Position numbers and translations under genes: made by a program. Under the pieces are notes generated by a model. That model was not told the DNA's origin. It made no database searches and saw only the letters and a list, made by a program, of their open reading frames with translations. 64,000 bases of DNA from CAJXMH01 sp964001305. GTDB taxonomy: Bacteria > Bacteroidota > Bacteroidia > Flavobacteriales_E > Vicingaceae. Each line of letters starts with the position of its first letter. Position 1 is the stretch's first letter. The stretch is from contig CAXFAI010000019.1 of assembly GCA_964001305.1 (NCBI GenBank), positions 1-64,000 on the forward strand, written 5' to 3'. Below, in pieces: positions 27,268-35,873 of the stretch.

Positions 27268-28098
27268 TTAAGCTTCAGAACGGGTCATTCCCGCGTTCAT
27301 AGCATTTAGCATATTACCGTAGATGGTATTTAATGATTGTAAGTTTTTAGCTAACTCTGCAATATTAGTTTTGTATTGTTCAGTGCTTTCTACAGAAGTC
27401 TTCAAATTGCTCATTAGTGATTCAATACCTTCAAATGCAGTATTGCTCGCTTGCATATGCTCACTAGCTGATTTTAATTGAAGCTCGTAAACATTATTCA
27501 ATTCACTTAATTTAGAAGAAATACTCTTTAAACTATTAGCATAATCGTTGCTATCCTCACTAGAAACTGTTAAACCAGTTAAAGTTTCAGAAGCTTCTTC
27601 ATAAGACTTAGATAAGGTATTCATTTTTTCTGAAGCAGACTTGACATTTCCAACAAACTCATTAGTCGCAACAGATGCGTCAGAAATATTATTTAAATGA
27701 GCAGTATGCTCTGAAAGATTTCTAAAACCTTGACCTAGACTTTCAATTAATTCCGGTCCAATTTTAGCATCTTCTAACATTTTATCCATTTCTTGAGAAA
27801 CAGAATCACCTGATCCGCCTCTTTTTCTGCTAGCTTCAGTTAACTGATCATCTTCAATTCCAGCCAACTCAGGATAAGCTAATGTCCAGTCAACTTCAGT
27901 ATGTGGTGGCTCAAAAGCTGACACAAAGAATATTAATGCTTCTGTTCCTAAACCAATGATTAACATCGCACTTGCACCAGGCCAGTGCTCAATTTTAAAC
28001 AAAGCTCCTACAATTACAATTGCTGCTCCAACTCCGTAGAGCAATCCCATTATTTTTTTCCCTTTTTTAGTTTCAAATAAAAACTGTACAATTCCCAT
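27268..28098 (-). CDS. gldL: T9SS proton-driven motor protein GldL (PorL)
   Basis: GldL forms the inner-membrane motor with GldM. The 276-residue product has two N-terminal membrane helices (about residues 17-33 and 43-62) separated by KIEHWPGA. The second carries Glu53 (LGTEALIFF), matching the helix-buried glutamate linked to proton flow in the family. The long C-terminal cytoplasmic part is Ser/Asn-rich and coiled-coil-like. It sits between gldK and gldM in the canonical order. Confidence 0.95.
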   Translation of the reverse strand: MGIVQFLFETKKGKKIMGLLYGVGAAIVIVGALFKIEHWPGASAMLIIGLGTEALIFFVSAFEPPHTEVDWTLAYPELAGIEDDQLTEASRKRGGSGDSVSQEMDKMLEDAKIGPELIESLGQGFRNLSEHTAHLNNISDASVATNEFVGNVKSASEKMNTLSKSYEEASETLTGLTVSSEDSNDYANSLKSISSKLSELNNVYELQLKSASEHMQASNTAFEGIESLMSNLKTSVESTEQYKTNIAELAKNLQSLNTIYGNMLNAMNAGMTRSEA

Positions 28099-28152
28099 TA
28101 GTTTAATTTTTAATAGTTAGCAATGAAGTTAATGTGATAGTATAATTAATTT

Positions 28153-29451
28153 TTATAATTCTTCGTTGTTTTCAGGTCTACCTAAGTATGACATAACATT
28201 TCTAAATCCGATGTAACACTTTGCAGTATCTTGGTATTCAAATGTTCTTGACCCATTATGCAAATAATAAGCAACATCTTTCCACGATCCGCCTCGAATC
28301 ACTTTTCTTTTAAGTGATGGTGGATCAGATTCTTTTGCCTCATAAGTATAGTCGGCATTTAAATCATGTTCAAAATCATAAGCAGCTTCATCAAAGGCAT
28401 TACTCGTCCATTCTGCTACATTTCCTGCCATACAGAATAATCCATAATCATTTGGATTATAAGCATACACCTTTACAGATTGTAAACCACCGTCGTCAAC
28501 ATAATTACCTCGCATCGGCTTAAAGTTGCCTAAAAAACATCCAAGTGTATTTCTAATATAAGGACCACCCCATGGATATTGATTATTATCTAAACCACCT
28601 CTAGCAGCCCACTCCCATTCTGACTCGGTTGGCAATCTAAAGTATTGAACATCATTCATACCCCTTTGCTTCAGGAAAGTATTTAATAAGTTAGTTCTCC
28701 ATATTGAAAAAGCTCTTGCTTGCTTCCAATTAACACCAACAACAGGATAATCATCATAAGCTGGATGCCAAAAATACATATTCGTCATAGGCTCATTGTA
28801 GGCATATGTAAAATCATGAACCCAAGCTAGAGTGTCAGGGTAAACATTAATTATATCCGTTTTAATAAACACAGAACGATCAATTTGACCTTGCTCCCTA
28901 TTAAATCTTGATGCTGCGGCCTTATAATCTATCCATGAATATTCGAACATTAACTTTCTAGTATCCAATTGTTTTTGATTATAAAAACGCTCATAATCTG
29001 GCAAAAACATCATTTCTAAAGCTTCACGCTCTTCTTCTCCATTCCAATCAAATTTGGCATACCAATTAATGGTAGGTGGATCGATATCTTCACCGTAAAT
29101 ATTCACCGTATTTAAAAACTCTTCTTCACTAACCTCTTCACCAAGAATTTTTCTAGCAATAGAGTCTCTAACCCAATACACAAATTGTCGGTACTCATTA
29201 TTGGTAATCTCAGTTTGATCCATATAGAATGCAGCAACAGAAACCACTTTAGTTTTTGAAACTCTAGCACCTGGAACATCTTGATCAGTATTTCCCATGG
29301 TGTAACTACCTTGAGGAATAAGCAACATCCCGTATGGAACAGGTTGATACCACTCTACTCTACCTTGCACTCCAATCAATTCACCATTACCCTGGTCACA
29401 CGACGAAAGCGCAGTTACTAAAACAAATAATATGAAGGTCAATTTTTTCAT
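28153..29451 (-). CDS. gldK: T9SS ring lipoprotein GldK (PorK)
   Basis: GldK is the outer-membrane-anchored lipoprotein of the T9SS ring. The 432-residue product has a lipoprotein signal (KKLTFILFVLVTALSSC) with the lipobox Cys at about residue 19 and a sulfatase-modifying-factor-like (FGE) fold. It has the usual NGSRTFEYQDTAKCYIGFRNV ending region and YGLFCMAGNVAEW. The ATG at 29451 gives the lipoprotein signal; a start 29 codons further upstream would bury it. porP lies upstream with a 136-base gap, so an internal promoter is possible. Confidence 0.95.
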   Translation of the reverse strand: MKKLTFILFVLVTALSSCDQGNGELIGVQGRVEWYQPVPYGMLLIPQGSYTMGNTDQDVPGARVSKTKVVSVAAFYMDQTEITNNEYRQFVYWVRDSIARKILGEEVSEEEFLNTVNIYGEDIDPPTINWYAKFDWNGEEEREALEMMFLPDYERFYNQKQLDTRKLMFEYSWIDYKAAASRFNREQGQIDRSVFIKTDIINVYPDTLAWVHDFTYAYNEPMTNMYFWHPAYDDYPVVGVNWKQARAFSIWRTNLLNTFLKQRGMNDVQYFRLPTESEWEWAARGGLDNNQYPWGGPYIRNTLGCFLGNFKPMRGNYVDDGGLQSVKVYAYNPNDYGLFCMAGNVAEWTSNAFDEAAYDFEHDLNADYTYEAKESDPPSLKRKVIRGGSWKDVAYYLHNGSRTFEYQDTAKCYIGFRNVMSYLGRPENNEEL

Positions 29452-29587
29452 GGCCTTTAATTTAACAAATGCGTGTTTATAAGTTCGCATTTTAGTTGGA
29501 ACTTGCAAGTATACTTTATTTTTTGCAAATGGTTTCACTTTTATTTTTGATATAACAAACGTTTATTCTTGGAAATAATTATATAGA

Positions 29588-30577
29588 CTATAAAAATCGA
29601 ACACTTTTGTAACGCTCAAACTTAAGCGGACGCTTGATTTTATAGCAATAATTTAACATAAACTCTAAACTTCCATCATTATAATCACTTAGTTCTGACA
29701 GATTATAATCATAAGCGAAACCAATATTCAAGGGTTTTAAATAATCAGGCACTACGCCCACATTACCTAATTTAACACCTGATAGAAACGCAACCGCATC
29801 ATCTAATCGGTAAGAGACTCCTGCCCAAACCAAATCATTAAATAACACATTGGTGTTAATATCAAGTTGAGAAGTAACCCCATCGGTTTTAGCAAAAACT
29901 GACGGCTGTAATTCAAAAAGTGAATTTATTTCATAATAATAACCTGCCATCAAATAATAGTGTCGAACTTGCTGGAAAGTATAAGATGAAGTTTGATCAG
30001 GCTTATCTGAAATTTCCGGTTGATTTAAATGAGTAGCTGAAATTCCCACATACATTTCCTCCCTATAATAATATAGTCCAGCGCCTAAATCAAAAGTTGT
30101 GCTACCTGCTTCTGAGTTTGGAATACTTGGATCATCTGTACCATCAAAATTAAACCCTGAAGCACCTCCAGAAGTTCTCCAATCAGCGCTAATCGACTGA
30201 TTAAAAACCCCTAGATCTAAACCAAACGAGATAACTCCCTGCTCTAATCTTTTGTGGTAGGAGAATGCTGCCTTTGCATTAATAGACTGAATGGGTCCAA
30301 TTTCATCTTGAATAATTGTTAAACCAGCTCCTAATTGGTGTTTCTGCCTCAATTTAAACCCCCCTTCAGCACTAAATAAATTTGTTTTAGGGTTTCCTTC
30401 AAAGCCCATCCATTGTTCTCTTGAGATAATTGTACCACAAATATCTCCCGTTGATCCGGCATAGGCTGGGTTTACAGAAAGTCTATTAAACATGTTTTGA
30501 GTAAACTGTGGATCTTGTTGTGCTTGCACAGACAAAATGGACAATAAACTTCCAAAGACAATAAGAATTCTTTTCAT
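29588..30577 (-). CDS. porP: PorP/SprF family T9SS outer-membrane protein
   Basis: The 329-residue product has a signal peptide (KRILIVFGSLLSILSVQAQ) and the family start QDPQFTQNMFNRLSVNPAYAGS, then CGTIISREQWMGFEGNP. The rest is beta-barrel-like and ends in an aromatic-basic C-terminus. PorP/SprF proteins link the T9SS core to the outer membrane or to specific adhesins. Its place directly upstream of gldKLMN is typical. The ATG at 30577 is preferred because it begins the signal peptide. Confidence 0.9.
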   Translation of the reverse strand: MKRILIVFGSLLSILSVQAQQDPQFTQNMFNRLSVNPAYAGSTGDICGTIISREQWMGFEGNPKTNLFSAEGGFKLRQKHQLGAGLTIIQDEIGPIQSINAKAAFSYHKRLEQGVISFGLDLGVFNQSISADWRTSGGASGFNFDGTDDPSIPNSEAGSTTFDLGAGLYYYREEMYVGISATHLNQPEISDKPDQTSSYTFQQVRHYYLMAGYYYEINSLFELQPSVFAKTDGVTSQLDINTNVLFNDLVWAGVSYRLDDAVAFLSGVKLGNVGVVPDYLKPLNIGFAYDYNLSELSDYNDGSLEFMLNYCYKIKRPLKFERYKSVRFL

Positions 30578-30630
30578 ACTAAGGGATTCAGTAGCTTTTT
30601 GGATTGGCAATTTTGGTTTTAGTGGCCTAA

Positions 30631-30651
30631 AATACTTAAAATTTAAGTATT
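30631..30651. repeat. Perfect AT-rich palindrome upstream of the T9SS operon
   Basis: Arms AATACTTAAA and TTTAAGTATT (10 bp each, one central base) lie 53 bases before the porP start and 41 bases after the stop of the ureohydrolase-like gene. It could be an operator for the porP-gldKLMN operon. With one G-C pair per arm and no long T run, it would be a poor terminator. Confidence 0.55.
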
Positions 30652-30692
30652 GGATATTCTTTTCACGATTGAATATGACATTTTTTGATGTA

Positions 30693-31853
30693 TTATTTCA
30701 ATTTTTGAAAAGTTTGAAACCAACGTTCGGGAATTTCATTTTGCATAGCTATTTGATAGTCATCATAGTTACAGGCCAACATCAAATGTCGTTCATATTT
30801 TTTTCGAAAATTTGAATGATATGGGACTTCCATCCACCACCGATCACTTTTGGGACTTTTATAAAAAATCAATTCTTGTTCTGCCTCATCAATGGCTACA
30901 GTGTACTTTAAATATTCTTTTTTATTACATGCAGGAAAGTCTTGTTTTCTTTGATAATAGCCATCTATAAAATACCACACCATTTGAGCCAGAAGTTTCG
31001 CAGACATTTCATTCTGATCTTTGAGAGGATTATAATCGAAAAATCCAATGGACGTTAATTTATCATTTATACCTGCATATCTTGATAATTGACATGCTTC
31101 CTCCCCTGTAAATCCATTTGGCGATGCACTTTGATTTGCCGGCGAAAAAGGTTGAGCAATCGAATTCATGCTAAATGCAATAAAATCTGAATTACGAATT
31201 ACCGGCTCTGCTAATTTTAAGCTTGATTTAATCTTTCCAAGTCGATGAATATCATAAAACAGCTCATCTAATAATTTATACGAATCGGGGTCAACCAAAT
31301 AGGTTTGATAACCTAGATTACTATAATTGAACAATACATTAGGTTGCTGCAAAAGAATCTTACTCAATATATTTTGATCTCGAATAACATCATCTGCATT
31401 ACCTAAATGAAAAGAAGAGTCAATTGACACCAAGTTTACAAGCTGTTCTTGCTTTGCATATGCTCTATACATAGGCAATAATAAATCTTGATTACCTCCA
31501 ACAACAACAGGTATAATTCCTTTTTTTAGAAAAAAATCTACACAAGTTTCTAATGCAAAATAGGTATCACTCACCTCAGCGCCAGGCAAAATAGTCCCTA
31601 AATCTGCAATTTTAATTTTTGAATTATTGTAAAATAAGGGGTATAACTCTTTTCGCAAATGAAATCCTGCTTCTGAACAACCTGAAATACCTGATGCTCT
31701 ATCTTCCTTTACATCAAAAAGGACAAGATCGTATTCATCTACTTCTTCTTCATTGTAAGTTGTTAAAATTGTTCCAAGTTGCTTGGCTTTAAACTCCGTC
31801 TTTGGAAACAACTTTTCAAGCTCAACAGCTTTTAAATAATCCCTCCAAGACAT
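30693..31853 (-). CDS. Arginase/ureohydrolase-fold protein lacking metal ligands
   Basis: The 386-residue product follows the ureohydrolase fold, with KKGIIPVVVGGNQDLLLPMYRAY, VSIDSSFHLG and a long C-terminal part (YLKYTVAIDEAEQELIFYKSPKSDRWW). Close relatives in Bacteroidota are often labelled formimidoylglutamase or arginase. The binuclear manganese ligands are largely absent: GGDHS is GGNQD (119-123), DAHxD is DSSFH (145-149), and SxDxDxxDP is SMNSIAQP. Catalysis as a ureohydrolase is therefore unlikely. Its ATG overlaps the topA stop by one base (TAATG), so it is translated with topA. The real role is unknown. Confidence 0.8.
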   Translation of the reverse strand: MSWRDYLKAVELEKLFPKTEFKAKQLGTILTTYNEEEVDEYDLVLFDVKEDRASGISGCSEAGFHLRKELYPLFYNNSKIKIADLGTILPGAEVSDTYFALETCVDFFLKKGIIPVVVGGNQDLLLPMYRAYAKQEQLVNLVSIDSSFHLGNADDVIRDQNILSKILLQQPNVLFNYSNLGYQTYLVDPDSYKLLDELFYDIHRLGKIKSSLKLAEPVIRNSDFIAFSMNSIAQPFSPANQSASPNGFTGEEACQLSRYAGINDKLTSIGFFDYNPLKDQNEMSAKLLAQMVWYFIDGYYQRKQDFPACNKKEYLKYTVAIDEAEQELIFYKSPKSDRWWMEVPYHSNFRKKYERHLMLACNYDDYQIAMQNEIPERWFQTFQKLK

Positions 31854-34183
31854 TAGCTCTTCTTCGTTTTCTTTGTTGTCTTTCTCGCTCTCTTAGCCTT
31901 TGGCGGAGCAGAAGCAATCGCTTTACATTCTTCTAAGGTTAATTCTTCCGGTTTCTTGTCTTTAGGAATTTTGAAATTCTTACGCCCTATTTTTATATAA
32001 GGCCCATACCTTCCATTAAGTACTTGAACGGTTTTATCCTCATCAAACGTTTTGATGTATTTATTCTTTTCTTGTTCCTTTTTAATTTCAATTAATTCAA
32101 TAGATCTTTCTAAATCTACAGATAGTGGATCATCTCCTTCAGCCTTTTTTAAAGAAACAAATAAATTATTCCATCTAATGTATGGACCAAAACGTCCGAT
32201 AGCAGCAGTTACCTTCTTTCCTTCATATTCTCCAACCTCTCTAGGTAGTTTAAACAATTCTAATGCCTCTTCAAGATTGATACTTTCTATACTTTGGTCC
32301 TTAAGTAAAGATGCAAACTGTGGCTTTTCTTCATCATCTGCTGTTCCTATTTGAACCATTGGACCATAACGACCAATACGAGCTAAAACGGGCTTTCCTG
32401 TTTTAGGATCTACACCTAATTCACGCTCCCCTTTTGCGCGATCCGCATTTTCTAAGGTTTCTTCTACATTGGCATGAAATGGATTGTAGAATTTCTCTAT
32501 CATCTTATTCCACTTTAACATACCTTGAGCGATATCATCAAATTGCTTCTCAACATCTGCTGTAAAGCTGTAATCCATAATCGTTTCAAAGTGCTCAGAC
32601 AAGAAATCAGTTACCACCATACCTATGTCTGTTGGAAAGAGCTTATTCTTTTCTGCACCTGTTCTTTCTTGCTTAACCTCTTCATTAATCTTAGAGTCGG
32701 ACAAAGTAATAACCTTATAATCTCTTTGTTCTCCATCACGGCTTTCTTTTACAACATATCCTCTCTTTTGGATTGTTGAAATTGTCGGAGCATATGTAGA
32801 TGGTCTTCCTATTCCTAATTCCTCTAGTTTACGAACTAAGCTTGCCTCTTGATACCTTGGTGGGTGCTTCGTAAACCTTTGGGTTGAAACAATTTCTAGC
32901 ATTTGAAGATGATCCCCTTTTTTCATAGCGGGCAACATTCCACTTTGTTCTTCAACATCCTCATCATCTGTAGATTCTAAGTAAACTTTTAAAAACCCTT
33001 CAAAGGTGATTACTTCACCTTTTGCAGTAAAATCGGTATCTGATTCAGAAACATCAATAACAGCTGTTGTTCTTTCTATTTGTGCATTGCTCATTTGAGA
33101 CGCAACAGTTCGCTTCCATATCAACTCATAAAGTCTACTTTCTTGTGAGCTTCCAGATAAACTAGCGTTCGACAAATTAGTTGGTCTAATTGCCTCGTGG
33201 GCTTCTTGTGCTCCTTTGGCTTTTGTTGAGTATTGTCTAGATTTCGAATACTTTTCTCCATACTCACTGCAAATAAATGCCTTTGCCCCTTTTATAGCGT
33301 CATCAGAAAGATTCACTGAATCAGTTCTCATGTAAGTAATCTTTCCCGCTTCATACAATCGCTGAGCAATTACCATAGTTTGCGAAACCGAATAACCTAA
33401 TTTACGACTTGCCTCTTGTTGCAAAGTTGAGGTTGTAAATGGTGCCGCAGGCGACTTTGTTGCCGGCTTTTTCTGTAAATCTCTAACAGAATAAGATGAA
33501 GTTTTACATTCTTCAACAAACTTTTTGGCCTCCTCGTAGCTTTTAAATCTAGAAGATACTTCTGCTTTAAATGATGGCCCTTTCTCCATAGAGAAAACAC
33601 CTACTACCTTGTAAAAATCTTGACTATTAAATGCTTTGATCTCGCGCTCACGTTCTACAATTAATCGAACTGTTACCGACTGAACCCTACCAGCTGATAA
33701 TGATGGTTTTACCTTTTTCCACAGAACGGGAGATAATTCATATCCAACGAGCCGATCTAGCACTCTTCTTGCTTGCTGGGCATCTACTAAATCCTTATTA
33801 ACTCTCCTAGGACTTTCAATTGCTTTTGTAATTGCATTTTTGGTAATCTCATGAAAAACAATTCGCTTTGTATCTTCTTCTTTTAACTTTAAGGCTTCCA
33901 GAAGGTGCCATGAAATCGCCTCCCCTTCTCGATCCTCATCCGTTGCCAACCAAACAGTTTCTGCACTTTTGGCCAGTTTCTTTAATTCAGCAACTACCTT
34001 TTTCTTATCATCGCTGATAACATATTCTGGTTCGAAGTTATTTTCAATATCTATAGAGATATTTTTACCTGGGAGGTCTCTAATGTGGCCAAAGCTAGAT
34101 TTTACAGTAAAATCTTTCCCCAAGAACCCTTCAATGGTCTTGGCTTTAGCGGGAGACTCTACAATGACTAAATTCTTAGACAT
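31853..34183 (-). CDS. topA: DNA topoisomerase I
   Basis: This type IA topoisomerase relaxes negative supercoils. The 776-residue product starts MSKNLVIVESPAKAKTIEGFLG (Toprim domain with DEDREGEAI). It has the active-site tyrosine in ITYMRTDSV, then TopA C-terminal repeats seen as GRYGPMVQIG, GRFGPYIRWN and GRYGPYIKIG. The tail is Lys-rich; no four-Cys zinc fingers are present, unlike Escherichia coli TopA. The ATG at 34183 gives the standard N-terminus. It is the first gene of a unit that includes the ureohydrolase-like protein. Confidence 0.95.
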   Translation of the reverse strand: MSKNLVIVESPAKAKTIEGFLGKDFTVKSSFGHIRDLPGKNISIDIENNFEPEYVISDDKKKVVAELKKLAKSAETVWLATDEDREGEAISWHLLEALKLKEEDTKRIVFHEITKNAITKAIESPRRVNKDLVDAQQARRVLDRLVGYELSPVLWKKVKPSLSAGRVQSVTVRLIVEREREIKAFNSQDFYKVVGVFSMEKGPSFKAEVSSRFKSYEEAKKFVEECKTSSYSVRDLQKKPATKSPAAPFTTSTLQQEASRKLGYSVSQTMVIAQRLYEAGKITYMRTDSVNLSDDAIKGAKAFICSEYGEKYSKSRQYSTKAKGAQEAHEAIRPTNLSNASLSGSSQESRLYELIWKRTVASQMSNAQIERTTAVIDVSESDTDFTAKGEVITFEGFLKVYLESTDDEDVEEQSGMLPAMKKGDHLQMLEIVSTQRFTKHPPRYQEASLVRKLEELGIGRPSTYAPTISTIQKRGYVVKESRDGEQRDYKVITLSDSKINEEVKQERTGAEKNKLFPTDIGMVVTDFLSEHFETIMDYSFTADVEKQFDDIAQGMLKWNKMIEKFYNPFHANVEETLENADRAKGERELGVDPKTGKPVLARIGRYGPMVQIGTADDEEKPQFASLLKDQSIESINLEEALELFKLPREVGEYEGKKVTAAIGRFGPYIRWNNLFVSLKKAEGDDPLSVDLERSIELIEIKKEQEKNKYIKTFDEDKTVQVLNGRYGPYIKIGRKNFKIPKDKKPEELTLEECKAIASAPPKAKRARKTTKKTKKS

Positions 34184-34370
34184 ACGTTTGAGTTTATAGT
34201 GTTTTATGTGCGTTGCAATTGCAAAATTGCGCCGCAAATAAAATCAATAATTATAAGGCTACAAACAACTGCATTTAAATAATCGTCTCGTGTTAATGCT
34301 ATATTATATTATATATAATATATTTTTTTTGAAACTTAAGACTGTAATAAAAGTTAAAGCATTATGCCAT

Positions 34371-34403
34371 TTTGTCACAAGCTTTGAATTTTGACTAATT
34401 TTG
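34371..34403 (+). promoter_or_regulatory. Bacteroidota-type promoter for the miaB operon
   Basis: TTTG at 34371-34374 and TAATTTTG at 34396-34403 are separated by 21 bases, a full match to the Bacteroidota -33/-7 consensus. The start point would fall about 15 bases before the miaB ATG. A run of alternating A/T lies further upstream (about 34301-34330). Confidence 0.65.
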
Positions 34404-34424
34404 TTTCGCAATAAAAATGACGGT

Positions 34425-35873
34425 ATGCTAGGAACAGAAGAAAAGGTAATAGATGAAGCTAAACAAGGAGAAGCCTTGGAAAGATATTCTAAAAGTGCAG
34501 GCTCTAATGGAAGAAAAGTTTACATTGAAAGCTACGGCTGCCAAATGAACTTCTCCGATAGTGAAATTGTTGCTTCAATTTTGGAAAAGGAAGGATATGA
34601 GACTACCAGATTAATGCAAGAGGCTGATATAGTTTTTGTAAATACATGCTCTATTCGAGAAAAAGCAGAACAAACTGTTCGGAAAAGACTTCAAAGCTTT
34701 CACAATGCAAAAAAAGCAAAGCCTGATATGATTATTGGTGTATTAGGCTGCATGGCGGAACGCATGAAATCTAAGCTTTTAGAAGAAGAAAAATTAGTTG
34801 ATTTAGTTGTTGGACCAGATGCTTACAGAGACCTACCAAGTCTAGTAAATGAGGTTGACGGAGGAAGAAAAGCGGTAAACGTTATTCTTTCAAAAGAAGA
34901 AACTTACGGAGATATTAGTCCAGTTAGGCTAGGTGGAAATGGAGTGACTGCATTCGTTTCTATTACAAGAGGTTGTGATAACATGTGCACTTTTTGTGTA
35001 GTACCTTTTACCAGAGGTAGAGAAAGAAGCAGAGACCCAGAAACTATTATTGAGGAAGTTAAAGCTTTAGCGGATCAAGGATATAAAGAAGTTACTTTGT
35101 TAGGTCAAAATGTAGACTCTTATTTATGGTATGGAGGTGGTCCCAAAAAGAACTTTGAAAACTTATCGGAAGAAGAAAAAGCGAAGAGTGTGAATTTTGC
35201 TCAACTCATGGACAAAGTTGCTCAAGTTAGCTCAGAAGTAAGAATTCGGTTTTCAACTTCTCATCCGAAAGACATGACCGATGAAGTACTTCATGTAATG
35301 GCTAAACATGAAAATATTTGCAAATACATTCATTTGCCTTTTCAATCGGGAAATAGCCGGGTACTTGAGCTTATGAATCGTGGTTATACTAGAGAATGGT
35401 ATTTAAACCGAGTTGATGCCATTCGAAGAATTATTCCTGATTGTGCCATTTCAGCTGATATTATAGCAGGCTTTTGCACAGAAACAGAAGAAGAACACGA
35501 AGAAACACTGAGCCTCATGGAAGAAGTTAAGTATCATTTTTCTTACATGTTTAAGTACTCTGAAAGACCTAATACACTTGCACAACGAAAATTTGAAGAT
35601 GACATACCTGATGAGGTGAAACAAAGAAGACTTGCAGAAATAATTAAAATGCAACAAAAACATTCTTTTGAACAACTCAAAAAAGACATCGGCAAAACCT
35701 ATCAAGTGTTGGTAGAGGGAGTTTCAAAAAAATCAGATAAAGAACTCTATGGCAGAAATACACATAATTCAGTTGTCGTTTTTCCAAGAGGGAGTTATCA
35801 AGCAGGAGATTACGTGAATGTAAAGATTAATGATTGTACATCTGCTACATTAATAGGTGAAGCCATCGCATGA
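34425..35873 (+). CDS. miaB: tRNA-2-methylthio-N6-dimethylallyladenosine synthase
   Basis: MiaB is a radical-SAM methylthiotransferase that modifies A37 of tRNAs reading UNN codons. The 482-residue product has the N-terminal cluster cysteines (YGCQMNFSDSE, NTCSIREKA, LGCMAER), the radical-SAM motif GCDNMCTFCVVPFTRGRERSRD and a C-terminal TRAM domain (YQVLVEGVSKKS ... TSATLIGEA). I chose the ATG at 34425, which follows the promoter; an in-frame TTG at 34401 lies inside the -7 box. It overlaps the next gene by four bases (ATGA). Confidence 0.95.
   Translation: MLGTEEKVIDEAKQGEALERYSKSAGSNGRKVYIESYGCQMNFSDSEIVASILEKEGYETTRLMQEADIVFVNTCSIREKAEQTVRKRLQSFHNAKKAKPDMIIGVLGCMAERMKSKLLEEEKLVDLVVGPDAYRDLPSLVNEVDGGRKAVNVILSKEETYGDISPVRLGGNGVTAFVSITRGCDNMCTFCVVPFTRGRERSRDPETIIEEVKALADQGYKEVTLLGQNVDSYLWYGGGPKKNFENLSEEEKAKSVNFAQLMDKVAQVSSEVRIRFSTSHPKDMTDEVLHVMAKHENICKYIHLPFQSGNSRVLELMNRGYTREWYLNRVDAIRRIIPDCAISADIIAGFCTETEEEHEETLSLMEEVKYHFSYMFKYSERPNTLAQRKFEDDIPDEVKQRRLAEIIKMQQKHSFEQLKKDIGKTYQVLVEGVSKKSDKELYGRNTHNSVVVFPRGSYQAGDYVNVKINDCTSATLIGEAIA

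Noticed and set aside
34213..34224. 12-bp palindrome TTGCAATTGCAA upstream of topA
   Set aside because: It is short and AT-rich enough to occur by chance, with no second copy or promoter context that I could support.
34301..34330. Alternating A/T run, considered as an origin or attachment element
   Set aside because: It is simple low-complexity DNA upstream of the miaB promoter, without DnaA boxes or duplicated ends.
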